Assembly (NCBI GenBank): GCA_965365275.1
Contig: CBDUBA010000006.1
Span: forward strand, 21,786-85,785
Length of the DNA stretch: 64,000 nucleotides
Direction: 5' to 3'
Source of the DNA: JAGTVG01 sp965365275
GTDB taxonomy: Bacteria; Bacteroidota; Bacteroidia; Cytophagales; Cyclobacteriaceae
Below are positions 8,835-18,476 of this stretch, piece after piece. The translations under genes and the position numbers were made by a program. Each line of letters starts with the position of its first letter. Position 1 is the first letter of the stretch. Under the pieces are notes generated by a model. The model saw only the letters and a program-made list of their open reading frames with translations, was not told the origin of the DNA and ran no database searches.

Positions 8835-11009
8835 ATGATGAAATTTTATATTGTTTTATTTGTTCTGGCTTTTTACGGATGTCAACCGAATAGACCGGAT
8901 GATCATACGGCTTCACAAGAAAATTCCCTGAAAGGATATTGGTACCAGCAACCTCTACGCATTCTGCAAACTGTCCTTCGACAACCAGATGCGGAAAATT
9001 ATAATGTGGACAGCCTCGTCCGGTATATGGAGGAAGTGCATGCTAATGTCCTGGTCATCAATGGTGGTGGTGTTGTTGATTATTTTCAGAATACACTTCC
9101 CATGGCAAATGTAAATCCATATATAGGGGAGCGGGATCTTCTGGCAGATATTGTAAAAGGATGCCACGAGGCCGGCATCAAAGTGATTGCCAGGATTGAT
9201 TTCAGGGGCGTACATAAAGAACGTTATGATCTCCATCCTGACTGGTTTGCCAGGGACGAACTGAATGAACCGATTGTTTTAAACTATACCACGCCCGGTT
9301 TATACGCGCCCTGTTATAATGGTTATTACCGCAATGAGCATGCCGTTTCATTTATCTCCCAGCTTTTTGAAAAATATAATATTGACGGCATCTGGCATAA
9401 TGCTGTTAATTTTCATAACATCTGTTATTGCACACGGTGTCAGGACCTGTATTTTGAGAAACACCAAAAGAAAATCCCAATAAAATCTGATCCTGAGGAT
9501 GAATGGGAAATTTATTACAGATGGAATGAAATAATGGCCGGGAAACAGCTGGCAAAAATGAGGGGTACTGTGAAAAAATACGGAGAAGATAAATGTTATT
9601 CCGCCGAAGTATTCGATATGTACCGGGTGGAGCAACAAAAACATACAGGCATCAGTTTGTACAGCGCCGCAGAATATTTTGATTTTCTGGTAACGGTAAG
9701 CTTTATTGCGAATAACAGTTATCCGATAGACTACAAGGACATATATTATCCTTCGGGAATAGTCCGCTTTTTGAAGGCTTTAAGACCCGAAAAATCACCT
9801 GTGATACTTTTTGGGGGTAATGGAACGGAGCATAGGTATATTTACGATCCTCCCCTGGAATCAAGGCTTTGGCTTTGGGAAACCGCAGGTGTCGGCGGCG
9901 GATTCTGGAATTGCTATTTCAACGGATCATATCCTGCAAATACCCTCGATACCAGGAATGCCTACCTGGCAGGTGATGCCTACAAATACATTCTTGACAA
10001 CCAGAAGCTTATACAAAACCTGCAGCCTGTAAAGGATATTGCCATTTTCTTTTCAAAAGCATCAGGTCAAATGCTGGGTGACGATGATTTTTCACTACCC
10101 CTTAAAGGTATTTTCAGACTTATGGAAGAAGGTCATTACCAGTATGGTTTTGTCACAGACAATGAACTGAAACCAGAGAAACTGGCCCAATTTAAAGTTT
10201 TGATCATGCCGAATGTTGCTGCCGTAAGCGATGATCATCTACTAATTATCCGAGAATGGGTCGAGGATGGGGGGAAATTGATCGCCACGTTTCAAACCTC
10301 CCTCTTCGATGAGTATGGGATACAAAGGGAAGACTTTGGATTATCCGAGGTGTTTGGGATCAGTTACACTGGAAAAATCATAAACACGAATACCGATTGC
10401 TATCAGAAGATTTTAACCCGAAATGAATTTCTAAAAGGATTCGAAAAAACAGAATTATTGCATAACAGTGGAAGAACGATAATGGTCAGTTCTGATCCTG
10501 ATGCTACTGACATTACCGGTTATTTACCAAAGATCAATAACCAGCCGCCTGAGAATGCGTTTCCGGAGAACTGGAATAGTACCAATCCAATTATGGTATT
10601 GAACAGCTATGGCGAAGGGAACGTGGTCTACTTTGCCAACGAGGCAGCCCGTCTGAACTATACCATCGGTCATCCGGATTATAAGGATCAATTGGAGAAT
10701 TCAATAGATGTTTTTTTGGAAAATGATGCAATTCTCAGGACAAACGCACCGGCCAGTGTTCATGTTTATCTAAATTACAGCGACGTAGATCCGAAAGTAT
10801 ATCAATTATCCCTTGTCAATACTTCTTCGGCAACAAATCGCCCTCTACGCGACCTGGTACATGTTTCCGGCATTGAGGTAGATTTACCATTCGATTTTTC
10901 ACATCATGAATCGCTCCTGAGTGGAAGTGCTTCAATCCGGGCCGAAGGGAAAACCCTGCTGATCGATAACCTTGGGGAATTTTGTTCCATTAAACTCGTT
11001 AGGAATTGA
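8835..11009 (+). CDS. GHL6-like glycoside hydrolase lipoprotein with GATase-like middle domain
   Basis: This 724-residue protein starts with a lipobox-type signal (LAFYGCQPN). Residues of about 40-390 form a TIM-barrel typical of the hypothetical glycosyl hydrolase GHL6 group, with segments such as IKVIARIDFRG, HPDWFARD and IDGIWHNAVNFHNICYC. Residues of about 400-620 resemble the beta-galactosidase trimerisation / glutamine-amidotransferase-like domain (KVLIMPNVAAVSD, WVEDGGKLIATF). A beta-sandwich tail follows. The activity is unproven and I cannot assign catalytic acids safely. It closes the plus-strand operon that begins at 5364. The last part of its coding sequence (10863-10938) has a degenerate duplicate at 15918-15992, so a second copy once existed downstream. 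Confidence 0.7.
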   Translation: MMKFYIVLFVLAFYGCQPNRPDDHTASQENSLKGYWYQQPLRILQTVLRQPDAENYNVDSLVRYMEEVHANVLVINGGGVVDYFQNTLPMANVNPYIGERDLLADIVKGCHEAGIKVIARIDFRGVHKERYDLHPDWFARDELNEPIVLNYTTPGLYAPCYNGYYRNEHAVSFISQLFEKYNIDGIWHNAVNFHNICYCTRCQDLYFEKHQKKIPIKSDPEDEWEIYYRWNEIMAGKQLAKMRGTVKKYGEDKCYSAEVFDMYRVEQQKHTGISLYSAAEYFDFLVTVSFIANNSYPIDYKDIYYPSGIVRFLKALRPEKSPVILFGGNGTEHRYIYDPPLESRLWLWETAGVGGGFWNCYFNGSYPANTLDTRNAYLAGDAYKYILDNQKLIQNLQPVKDIAIFFSKASGQMLGDDDFSLPLKGIFRLMEEGHYQYGFVTDNELKPEKLAQFKVLIMPNVAAVSDDHLLIIREWVEDGGKLIATFQTSLFDEYGIQREDFGLSEVFGISYTGKIINTNTDCYQKILTRNEFLKGFEKTELLHNSGRTIMVSSDPDATDITGYLPKINNQPPENAFPENWNSTNPIMVLNSYGEGNVVYFANEAARLNYTIGHPDYKDQLENSIDVFLENDAILRTNAPASVHVYLNYSDVDPKVYQLSLVNTSSATNRPLRDLVHVSGIEVDLPFDFSHHESLLSGSASIRAEGKTLLIDNLGEFCSIKLVRN

Positions 11010-11139
11010 ATACAATTTAAATTGAAACCTTATGTCAAATTTTCCACTGAAAGAAATCCGGAAAAAGGCGGTTAAATAAGACTGACGTGAATTTAATAAA
11101 ATCTTCGGGCATCCAAAACAGTCTCTAATCAGTTGTTTT

Positions 11140-11183
11140 GTATCCGTGCCGGATACTGATCGATCCATAAGCTTTTATGGATC
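11140..11183. terminator. two tandem hairpins after the hydrolase operon
   Basis: GTATCC (11140-11145) pairs with GGATAC (11151-11156), and GATCCATAA (11162-11170) pairs perfectly with TTATGGATC (11175-11183) around a four-base loop. They lie between the end of the GHL6-like gene and the sigma factor gene, so termination of the upstream operon is the simplest role. No U-run follows. A 15-codon frame at 11032-11079 in the same gap is not supported as a gene. Confidence 0.4.
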
Positions 11184-11299
11184 AAATTAACCCTCAAACT
11201 CAGTGCTATCAAGTTAACTGAGTAATAATACTTTCCATTTTGTTTTCTATAAATTATTAATCAATTTTAAGATTGGGCAATCATTGAATTATTAAGGAT

Positions 11300-11851
11300 T
11301 TGGTCGAAAAGGAATTCATTAAACGTATTAATGCAGGGGATAAAACGGCCTTCGGTCAGATATTCGATCTATATTTTAATGCACTTTGTGCATTCAGCTA
11401 TAGGTATATCCCCGATCGGTCAGATGTTGAAGACATTATCCAGGAAGTTTTTATTGCATTCTGGAAGCATAATAAAGATTTTAACAGTATCAACGCCGTA
11501 AAGGCCTTCCTATATACTTCTGCCAGAAATAAATGCCTCAATTATCTTAAACACCAGGATGTAGTGAAAAAACATCAATCCGCATTAATCTATGAGTTGG
11601 AATCTGAACAGTTTTTCAAAAATCATGTTGTCGAAGAAGAGGCTTTTAATCAACTGTATTCAGAGATTAGCAAACTCCCTGAATCCGCACAAAACATTAT
11701 GATCCTGGCTCTAAAGGGTTTAAAAAATCAGGAGATCGCCGATGAACTTAATATCTCTGTAAATACTGTAAAAACTCAAAAAAAGATAGCCTACGCGAAA
11801 TTAAAGAACAATTTAGATCCTGTGTTATGGGCAATTTTATTGACTTTGTAA
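11300..11851 (+). CDS. ECF RNA polymerase sigma factor (Bacteroidota type)
   Basis: Region 2 is seen in the stretch AFGQIFDLYF through DVEDIIQEVFIAFW, and region 4 in LPESAQNIMILALKG, NQEIADELNISVNTVKTQ. The 183 residues fit the ECF subfamily that pairs with FecR anti-sigma factors in Bacteroidota. No ATG exists near the N-terminus. An in-frame TGA at 11285 limits the choice, leaving the TTG at 11300 (or an ATT at 11288 or 11291), so a non-ATG start is forced. AAGGA lies directly in front of this TTG, too close to be a classical ribosome site. FecR and a TonB receptor with an STN domain follow, so this factor should drive the receptor gene when ligand binds outside. Confidence 0.88.
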   Translation: MVEKEFIKRINAGDKTAFGQIFDLYFNALCAFSYRYIPDRSDVEDIIQEVFIAFWKHNKDFNSINAVKAFLYTSARNKCLNYLKHQDVVKKHQSALIYELESEQFFKNHVVEEEAFNQLYSEISKLPESAQNIMILALKGLKNQEIADELNISVNTVKTQKKIAYAKLKNNLDPVLWAILLTL

Positions 11852-11928
11852 TTTTTTTTATAAAAAATCATATTCGTTTCACCCACTTCCCTTACATAGT
11901 TGTTTTACTATCGAAGGGGAAATAAAAT

Positions 11929-13113
11929 ATGGATAAGCAATTTTATATATCGGGTCTAATTGCGAAGGTAAACAAGGGGACTATTACTGCTGAAGAAAGA
12001 AAAGTCCTGGATGTATGGTTGAAAGAAAGCGATGACCATTACAAACTGTATAATCGGGCAACTGATAACAAATATCTGGTCGAAAAACTTGAAGATTATC
12101 AGCGTTTCAAAAAAAATGAGATAAAAACATCGCTTGAAAGTGAGTTGTTTGAGAGCAAAACAATATGGTTTATTCCCAAAACAGTGTTACGTTATGCAGC
12201 CATTCTTGTACCTTTCGCAATCCTGGCGGGTATTTCTTTGTATTATCTAAAAGATTTTCGTACTCCTCCCTTATCGAGTCTGGACAGTAGATACGTTCCC
12301 GGATCACAAAAAGCAACCCTGGTATTATCTGACGGACAGGTACATGAACTGGATAAGGATAATCCTCTGGTTGATATAAAAGATGGGGAATCAAGGATAG
12401 TAAATCAACAGAATTCCCTGGTCTATTCTACTGAAGAAGAGATAACGAAAGTTCAGCCTGTTGTTCATAATGAACTCATAACGCCCAGGGGTGGGGGTTA
12501 TACCCTGCAGCTTGCAGACGGGACAATTGTCACCTTAAATGCTGGCTCATCTTTAAAATACCCTGTTTCTTTTACAGATAGCATAAGACAGGTGTTTCTG
12601 GTAGGGGAGGCTTATTTCGATGTTCGCCATGATGGGAAGCCATTTATTGTGTCATGTGATGACATCGATGTACGGGTGCTCGGGACAAGTTTTAATATCT
12701 CCACGTATCCTGATGATCCTGATGTAAAAACCACCCTGGTAGAAGGGAAAGTAAAAATTACAGCTTCCGAAAATGAGGACCAATCATCGGAAGGGAAAGT
12801 GCTTCTGCCCAATGACCAGGCCGTTTTCAATAAAAATAGAGCATCAATTGATATCATTCAGGTCAATACATCCCAATATACATCCTGGATTCAGGGAAAA
12901 TTTGAATTCAAAAATTCAGATCTGGACCAGGTAATGAAAAGGCTGGCCCGGTGGTATGACTTTGAATATCGATTTGAAACAAATGATGCAAAAAATTATC
13001 ATTTTACCGCCCGGATAAACAATGACCAGAATATTTCTTCCATTCTTGAAATGCTTGAAATGACGACCGATGTAAAGTTTATAATAAGAGACGAGATCAT
13101 TGTAATTCTGTAA
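11929..13113 (+). CDS. FecR-family anti-sigma factor
   Basis: A 394-residue single-pass membrane protein. A short cytoplasmic head (GTITAEERKVLDVWL) captures the sigma factor, one membrane helix spans about 87-107 (VLRYAAILVPFAILAGISLYY), and the periplasmic part contains the FecR core (TPRGGGYTLQLADGT, NAGSSLKYP, VGEAYFDVRHD, VLGTSFNI). The C-terminal DUF4974-like domain (FEFKNSDLDQVMKRLARWYDF) is common in Bacteroidota and contacts the STN domain of the receptor. It lies 77 bases behind the sigma gene and 77 bases before the receptor gene. The role is transfer of the ligand signal from the outer-membrane receptor to the sigma factor. Confidence 0.92.
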   Translation: MDKQFYISGLIAKVNKGTITAEERKVLDVWLKESDDHYKLYNRATDNKYLVEKLEDYQRFKKNEIKTSLESELFESKTIWFIPKTVLRYAAILVPFAILAGISLYYLKDFRTPPLSSLDSRYVPGSQKATLVLSDGQVHELDKDNPLVDIKDGESRIVNQQNSLVYSTEEEITKVQPVVHNELITPRGGGYTLQLADGTIVTLNAGSSLKYPVSFTDSIRQVFLVGEAYFDVRHDGKPFIVSCDDIDVRVLGTSFNISTYPDDPDVKTTLVEGKVKITASENEDQSSEGKVLLPNDQAVFNKNRASIDIIQVNTSQYTSWIQGKFEFKNSDLDQVMKRLARWYDFEYRFETNDAKNYHFTARINNDQNISSILEMLEMTTDVKFIIRDEIIVIL

Positions 13114-13190
13114 GTTTCCCGAGATGCCCGATCGCATCTCCATTCAATAAACATCTTAAAAAAAAATGAAATTCTTAAATAATTAAGTAT

Positions 13191-15851
13191 ATGGAAATAT
13201 ATTGCATAAAAAATCTGAAAACTAAGGTGGCAAAAAACACTGGCCAGTTGTTTAAATATTCCCTTATAATAGCTTTATTCCTGTTTATCCCGATAACAGT
13301 TCAGGCACAGTCTGACCTCATTACATTGAAGATGAATGATGTCAGTATTGAAAATGCAATCGATGAGATCAGGGAACAATCAGATGTGAGCTTTATCTTA
13401 AATGATGAGGAGATAAGTCAGGCACCCAGGATAACCATATCTCTTGAGGAAGTAACTGTTGAGGAGGCTTTAACTGAAATTCTTAAAAACACAGGATTGA
13501 CCTTTGAAAAAGTAAATAATACCATTGTTATAAAGCCACTAAAAGAAAGTTCAAACAAGTCATCTGAAAGTCCGGATGTTTTAAGGCAAACAATCAGGGG
13601 CAAAGTCTTTGACAAAGATTCTAAGGCCGAATTGTCATTCGCAACAGTACATGTCTTAAATACTGATCCCATTATTGGTGCCACGACTGACATAGACGGC
13701 AATTTCGCTATCGAAAATGTCCCTGTTGGACGCCACACCTTAAAGGTAACATTTGTGGGATACGCTGATGCCTATGTCCCTGAGATATTGTTGGGATCGG
13801 CCAAAGAGGTTGTACTTACCATTGAATTGTCAGAACAGGTCCAATCACTGGGAGGTGTGACGATCCTGGGTTCAAATGGAGATCCAGTAAATGATATGGC
13901 CATTGTAAATGCCAAAGCATTCAATGCAGAGGAAACAAAGCGATATGCTGCAACCATTGGAGACCCAGCCAGGATGGCCCAGGTTTTTGCAGGCGTATCA
14001 GGAACCGATGATGCGTCCAATGAAATTGTGATCCGGGGTAATTCCCCCAATTGGTTATTATGGCGATTGGAGGGCGTTGAGATCCCAAGTCCGAATCACT
14101 TCGCTGAGGAAGGATATTCTTCGGGGGCGATAAGTATTTTGAGTGCGAATATGCTTGGCAGTTCCGATTTCTATACGGGTGCATTCCCCGCGGAATATGG
14201 GAACGCCCTGTCTGGTGTATTTGATATCAACCTCCGAAATGGTAATAACCAGGAAAATGAATTTACTATTCAGGCAGGCGTGTTAGGCATCGACCTCTCT
14301 GCTGAAGGACCGTTTAAAAAAGGGTATGGCGGTTCATTTCTTTTTAATTACAGGTATTCTACATTGTCTTTATTAAATGATTTTGGCATTCAGGTATCAG
14401 AAAACACTATAGCTGATTACCAGGACCTATCCTTTAAGATTCATCTGCCTACCGAAAAAATTGGTACGTTCTCAATATGGGGAATAGGTGGTTTGTCATT
14501 GGATGATGAAAAATATTTGCCAGACTCATCGGAGTATTTTAATGATGGATACAGTGATTATACTCGTACAGGAATGTATGCCACCGGCTTAAGCCATACG
14601 ATTTTCACAGATAAGAAATCCTATGTTCAAACTGTATTTTCTCTTTCCAATTCCTATAGTTCTGAAGATTTTGAGGAAATGGACCAGGATGGGCAACTAT
14701 TTGGTACTTTTTTCGATGAACTCCAAAACAGGGCTTTTCGAATAAGTTCATATTATAATAGGAAAGTCTCAAATAAGCTAAGTCTCCGGACAGGTGTAAA
14801 ATATAATAAGTTAAACTACAGTTATTATTCACGGACAAGAAATGACACTACCCAGGAATGGAATACTTTTCTTAACAGTGACGGGAAAACAAATTTGTAC
14901 CAGGTGTTTGCACAGGTGAAACAGAAATTTTCGGATCATGTAGTTCTTACTGCAGGATTGAATTACGTGCATTTTGCTTTGAACAATGATAATGCTATTG
15001 AACCCAGGCTGGGTCTGGTAGTAGGATTGCCAAAGGAGCAAAAGTTGGGTTTCGGATATGGGAAACACAGTAAGCATGAGAATTTGCCCGTATATCTTGT
15101 GGAAAATGAGACGCCGGATGGCTCAATTTATATGCCGAACAAGTCCTTACAAATGGCCCGGGCCCATCATTTTCTGGCATCATATGAAAAAATGTTTAAA
15201 AATGACTTTTTGTTTAAAGCAGAAGCCTATTTCCAATACATAGATAAATTGCCTGTTCCTACTAATCCCGATAAATTCTGGTCTCCAATTTTTGGAGGAT
15301 TATGGCCGGAAGATACCCTGGCCAATATTGGAAAAGGAAGGAATTACGGATTGGAACTTACACTTCAGAAATTCTTCAGCAATAACTACTATTTCCTGGT
15401 AACCAGTTCCCTGTTTGACTCTAAATACAAACCAGCTGATGGACAATGGCGTGATACAAGATACAACATCCATTACGTTAATAATTTTGTTGGCGGGAAA
15501 GAGTTTAAATGGGGTGAAAACCGGATGATAGGACTTAACGCTAAAGTGATATGGTCAGGAGGTAAGCGGCAGACACCTATTGACCTCGAGGCCTCTATAG
15601 AAGAAGGCGAAGCCGTATATGAATGGGATAAAATTTTCTCTGAACAAAATAAAGATTATTTAAGATTGGATATTGGGGTGCGCCTTCATTTCTACAGAAC
15701 AAAAGCTGAACATGTGCTTTCATTGGATATCCAGAATTTAACCAACCGGCTCAATACATGGACCCAGATATATAATCCTGAAAACGAAACCATCGAAGAT
15801 TATCCCATGTCCGGATTGATCCCCATTATAAGCTATCGCGTCGAGTTCTAA
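13191..15851 (+). CDS. TonB-dependent outer-membrane receptor with STN signalling domain
   Basis: The order is signal peptide (cleavage after VQAQ), an STN domain at about 44-105 (ITLKMNDVSIENAIDEI), a CarboxypepD_reg-like domain at about 133-215 (IRGKVFDKDSKAELSFATV, DGNFAIENVPVGRHTLKV), a plug (AYGNALSGVFDINLRNG region) and a 22-strand barrel ending in an aromatic-terminal strand (IPIISYRVEF). At 886 residues it is shorter than typical SusC proteins, and no SusD gene follows, so it is better viewed as a transducing TonB receptor than as a SusC/D pair. The plug and barrel give no clear ligand; sugars, siderophores and peptides are all possible. The preceding sigma and FecR genes show autoregulation by cell-surface signalling. 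Confidence 0.88.
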   Translation: MEIYCIKNLKTKVAKNTGQLFKYSLIIALFLFIPITVQAQSDLITLKMNDVSIENAIDEIREQSDVSFILNDEEISQAPRITISLEEVTVEEALTEILKNTGLTFEKVNNTIVIKPLKESSNKSSESPDVLRQTIRGKVFDKDSKAELSFATVHVLNTDPIIGATTDIDGNFAIENVPVGRHTLKVTFVGYADAYVPEILLGSAKEVVLTIELSEQVQSLGGVTILGSNGDPVNDMAIVNAKAFNAEETKRYAATIGDPARMAQVFAGVSGTDDASNEIVIRGNSPNWLLWRLEGVEIPSPNHFAEEGYSSGAISILSANMLGSSDFYTGAFPAEYGNALSGVFDINLRNGNNQENEFTIQAGVLGIDLSAEGPFKKGYGGSFLFNYRYSTLSLLNDFGIQVSENTIADYQDLSFKIHLPTEKIGTFSIWGIGGLSLDDEKYLPDSSEYFNDGYSDYTRTGMYATGLSHTIFTDKKSYVQTVFSLSNSYSSEDFEEMDQDGQLFGTFFDELQNRAFRISSYYNRKVSNKLSLRTGVKYNKLNYSYYSRTRNDTTQEWNTFLNSDGKTNLYQVFAQVKQKFSDHVVLTAGLNYVHFALNNDNAIEPRLGLVVGLPKEQKLGFGYGKHSKHENLPVYLVENETPDGSIYMPNKSLQMARAHHFLASYEKMFKNDFLFKAEAYFQYIDKLPVPTNPDKFWSPIFGGLWPEDTLANIGKGRNYGLELTLQKFFSNNYYFLVTSSLFDSKYKPADGQWRDTRYNIHYVNNFVGGKEFKWGENRMIGLNAKVIWSGGKRQTPIDLEASIEEGEAVYEWDKIFSEQNKDYLRLDIGVRLHFYRTKAEHVLSLDIQNLTNRLNTWTQIYNPENETIEDYPMSGLIPIISYRVEF

Positions 15852-15861
15852 GAGAATACAC

Positions 15862-15875
15862 GACTGAATTCAGTC
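15862..15875. repeat. 14-bp perfect palindrome behind the TonB receptor gene
   Basis: GACTGAATTCAGTC starts 11 bases after the receptor stop codon. As it has no loop it is a weak terminator. It could be a protein site or simply the core of a transcript-end hairpin. Only the symmetry is seen; the role is open. Confidence 0.3.
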
Positions 15876-15917
15876 ACAGTCATACCGACAAGAATTTTCA
15901 AAAAAAATAGAATACCG

Positions 15918-15992
15918 GTTTCCAGAATTGAAATATATATACCTTTTGATTTCATATCATGAATCACTGTTGAGTGGGGAGTGCTTCAATCC
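15918..15992 (+). pseudogene. relic of a second GHL6-like gene (C-terminal fragment)
   Basis: This 75-bp stretch aligns with 10863-10938, the end of the GHL6-like lipoprotein gene, with roughly three quarters of the bases matching by eye. Translation gives VSRIEIYIPFDF where the intact gene has VSGIEVDLPFDF, then after a 2-base deletion SYHESLLSG against SHHESLLSG, and after another indel the codons for SASI. Two frame disruptions and no start make it a dead fragment. It ends inside the stop codon region of the cyclase-TPR gene (minus strand). The relic flanks the sigma/FecR/receptor unit on the side opposite the intact copy, which suggests either insertion of that unit between two copies or a former duplication of the whole block. 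Confidence 0.7.
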
Positions 15993-18250
15993 ATAACATC
16001 TATCTCGGCCCTTATCCCGGCTAGTTTTTTTTCCTGTCTTTGAGCTATGGCTTTGAATTCCTCATCTTGCCATAGACTTTCAAATAATTGATCGATCAGA
16101 ATATATTTATGCAGTCCATAAATAAATCCATCTTTCTCGTATATTCTCAGCCAGCTGTATGATTCTTCTTTATCGCCAAGAATGGCATGAATCCCTGCCA
16201 GGTCATATGCCGCCAGCGTTTTACCATACAAACCGCCACGCCTTATACTGTTTCCACATACCTCCATATGCTCATAGAAAAGATTAGTGGCTTCCTCCCT
16301 TTTGCCATTCATCCACAGAATCAGGGCAAATCGATGCCTGTTAAAGAGTACTCTTTCTCCTGATTCTTTCGATTTTGCCTCCCATTTCCTGAAATATGCC
16401 TCTGCTTCGTCATACTTTCTCATGTTCATTAGTGTTTCAGCCATCATACTATAGCTATCCATATGATCAGGATAAAGAGACAATAGTTTTTTTGCATTAT
16501 TATGGGCATGATCAAATTTTCCTTGTCGTATGTTAGCCCATATCAGATTCCTGTATCCTTCAATAAAGTTTGGTTGTAAGCGTAACGATTCTTGAAAATA
16601 TTTTTCTGCCATTTTAAATTCCCCGATGGAAGTATAAAGCTGACCAAAGTCACTGTATAACTGGGTTAATTCGTTACCCCTTTCTAACTTTTCAGCCTTT
16701 TTAAGATTACTAAGTGCCTGAGCATAACCCCGGTTTAAAAAGTAAGTACTTCCCAGGTATCGGTATGCCAATACATTATTGGGGTTTATCTCCACGGCTT
16801 TGGTCAGATCTTCAATGGCCCTTTGAAACTCTCCTATATTTCTATAATACCGACCTCTGATCCAGTATCCGTCAGCCAGATTCGGGTCAAGCGACAAGGC
16901 CTTGTTACAAAGAGATATTATAGTATTCTCATCGTAATCAATAAATATCTTTTGTCCTATCTGGTATTCAATGGCCCGGCCCATCCAGGCATAAGGATCG
17001 GCAAATGTACTGTCACTTTTAATGGCCTGATCAAAAAGTTCAATACAACGCTCCAGGTCCGCACTGTTTCTGTTTATATAAAACCGGAAGAATGCATCTC
17101 GTCCTTTTAAATAAGCATCATAGGCTTCCTGGCTTTGGGTGGGAATTTTTTCTATTCTATCCCGTACCTCCGGTGTAATGGCTACTTCTATCTCTCCGGC
17201 GATGGTTTGAGCTACTTCACTTTGTACGGCAATGATGTCCTTATAATCCCTTTTGTATTCATTGTAATATATATGGTCCTCATCCTTTGCAATCACCAAT
17301 TGAATGGTGATCGATACTTTTTCGTCCACAATCATAAAATTCCCCTCTATAAGATAGCTCACGTCCAATTCCTGTCCAATTTCCTTAGCGGTTTTCGTTG
17401 TTCCCCGGTATTGTTCCACAGAAGTCCTTGGCATCACCCTTAATCCTTCTATTTTAGATAAATGTCCGGTAATAGCGTCCAGAATCCCATCATTTATGTA
17501 TTTCTTACTTGGATCCACACTCAGGTAATTTAAAGGAAGAACCGCTATTGATTTTTCCAGCTTATCCAGGTCGGATTTTTCCCTTGTCCCGAACTTCAAT
17601 AGTACAAATATCAAGGTGGCAACAATGGTAATTGCTGTTAAAAGGATTGATAATCTAATTAAGGACTTTGATTTTTTTCGTTCTTGTTTTAAAGATGAGG
17701 AAGCATCGTCATGGGCTGATTTACAATCTAAGGTATCAGGGCTTGGCACGACCAGGCCTACGTTTGAAATAGCATATACTTCGATTTCTTTTTCAACATT
17801 CTTTAACTTAAATGATCTCAGCTTTTGGGTTTTGATCGACTTCTGGTTCTTGATCTCATCGTAAACTTTGTCTGAAATAAATATACTCCCGGCGATAGCC
17901 AAAGATTCTATCCGGGATGCAATATTTACACTGTCTCCAATAATCTCCTCTTTGCTGAAAATTATATCACCGGTATGAATCCCAATTCTTACGGGTATGG
18001 CAGGCTCTTTCAGGAAACCCAGTTGCATTTCGATAGCACATTTAACGGCATCAATGGCGCTATCGAAAATACTTAAAGTGCCATCTCCATAATATTGTAA
18101 AATCCTTCCGTTATGTATCTCTGTTATAGAATTGAATATCCACCTATGCTTATCCCTGGCCATGATTGCCTTTTCCTCATTTTCCTGCATAAGGGATGTA
18201 TATCCCTGTATGTCCGTGAACATAATGGCGGCTAATCGTCTTTCTGACAT
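15986..18250 (-). CDS. class III nucleotide cyclase with TM, FlgO-like and TPR domains
   Basis: The N-terminal 165 residues form a class III adenylate/guanylate cyclase domain with metal ligands Asp13 (FTDIQGYT) and Asp56 (YYGDGTLS) and transition-state residues in GDSVNIASRIES (Asn109, Arg113). A membrane helix follows at about 199-219. Beyond it lies a segment starting IAVLPLNYLS with INDGILDAI and PRTSVEQYRG, the FlgO-like or TolB-N-like module seen in many TPR sensors, and then about eight TPR units to residue 740. By topology the cyclase is cytoplasmic and the TPR part periplasmic. The protein should convert an envelope signal into cAMP or cGMP. The AraC-type protein at 60522-62642 carries the same TM/FlgO/TPR body. 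The last codons overlap a pseudogene relic. Confidence 0.85.
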   Translation of the reverse strand: MSERRLAAIMFTDIQGYTSLMQENEEKAIMARDKHRWIFNSITEIHNGRILQYYGDGTLSIFDSAIDAVKCAIEMQLGFLKEPAIPVRIGIHTGDIIFSKEEIIGDSVNIASRIESLAIAGSIFISDKVYDEIKNQKSIKTQKLRSFKLKNVEKEIEVYAISNVGLVVPSPDTLDCKSAHDDASSSLKQERKKSKSLIRLSILLTAITIVATLIFVLLKFGTREKSDLDKLEKSIAVLPLNYLSVDPSKKYINDGILDAITGHLSKIEGLRVMPRTSVEQYRGTTKTAKEIGQELDVSYLIEGNFMIVDEKVSITIQLVIAKDEDHIYYNEYKRDYKDIIAVQSEVAQTIAGEIEVAITPEVRDRIEKIPTQSQEAYDAYLKGRDAFFRFYINRNSADLERCIELFDQAIKSDSTFADPYAWMGRAIEYQIGQKIFIDYDENTIISLCNKALSLDPNLADGYWIRGRYYRNIGEFQRAIEDLTKAVEINPNNVLAYRYLGSTYFLNRGYAQALSNLKKAEKLERGNELTQLYSDFGQLYTSIGEFKMAEKYFQESLRLQPNFIEGYRNLIWANIRQGKFDHAHNNAKKLLSLYPDHMDSYSMMAETLMNMRKYDEAEAYFRKWEAKSKESGERVLFNRHRFALILWMNGKREEATNLFYEHMEVCGNSIRRGGLYGKTLAAYDLAGIHAILGDKEESYSWLRIYEKDGFIYGLHKYILIDQLFESLWQDEEFKAIAQRQEKKLAGIRAEIDVMD

Positions 18251-18476
18251 ATATAATTTATAAATACCTTATTGCAAGTAAAGCTTTTTGAACCACGCCT
18301 CACTTTTGCAATAGGGAATAACGCAAGTTAAGAAAAATCATTGAAAGAGAATATGGCTTATTCTATGGATTATAAAGATATTAATAATAAAAACATTAAA
18401 TTATGATGTGATCGGTCTTTCTGAGCTCGACTGTGTTGTGATCAATAATTTTTTTAAATGAACTAATCCCGACAAA

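Noticed and set aside
11032..11079. 15-codon plus-strand frame behind the GHL6-like gene
   Set aside because: It has an ATG and a good coding look but no family signature and no continuation.
13191..15851. Polysaccharide utilisation locus of the SusC/SusD type
   Set aside because: No SusD-like gene is present and the receptor is shorter than SusC; the unit is a sigma/FecR/TonB transducer.
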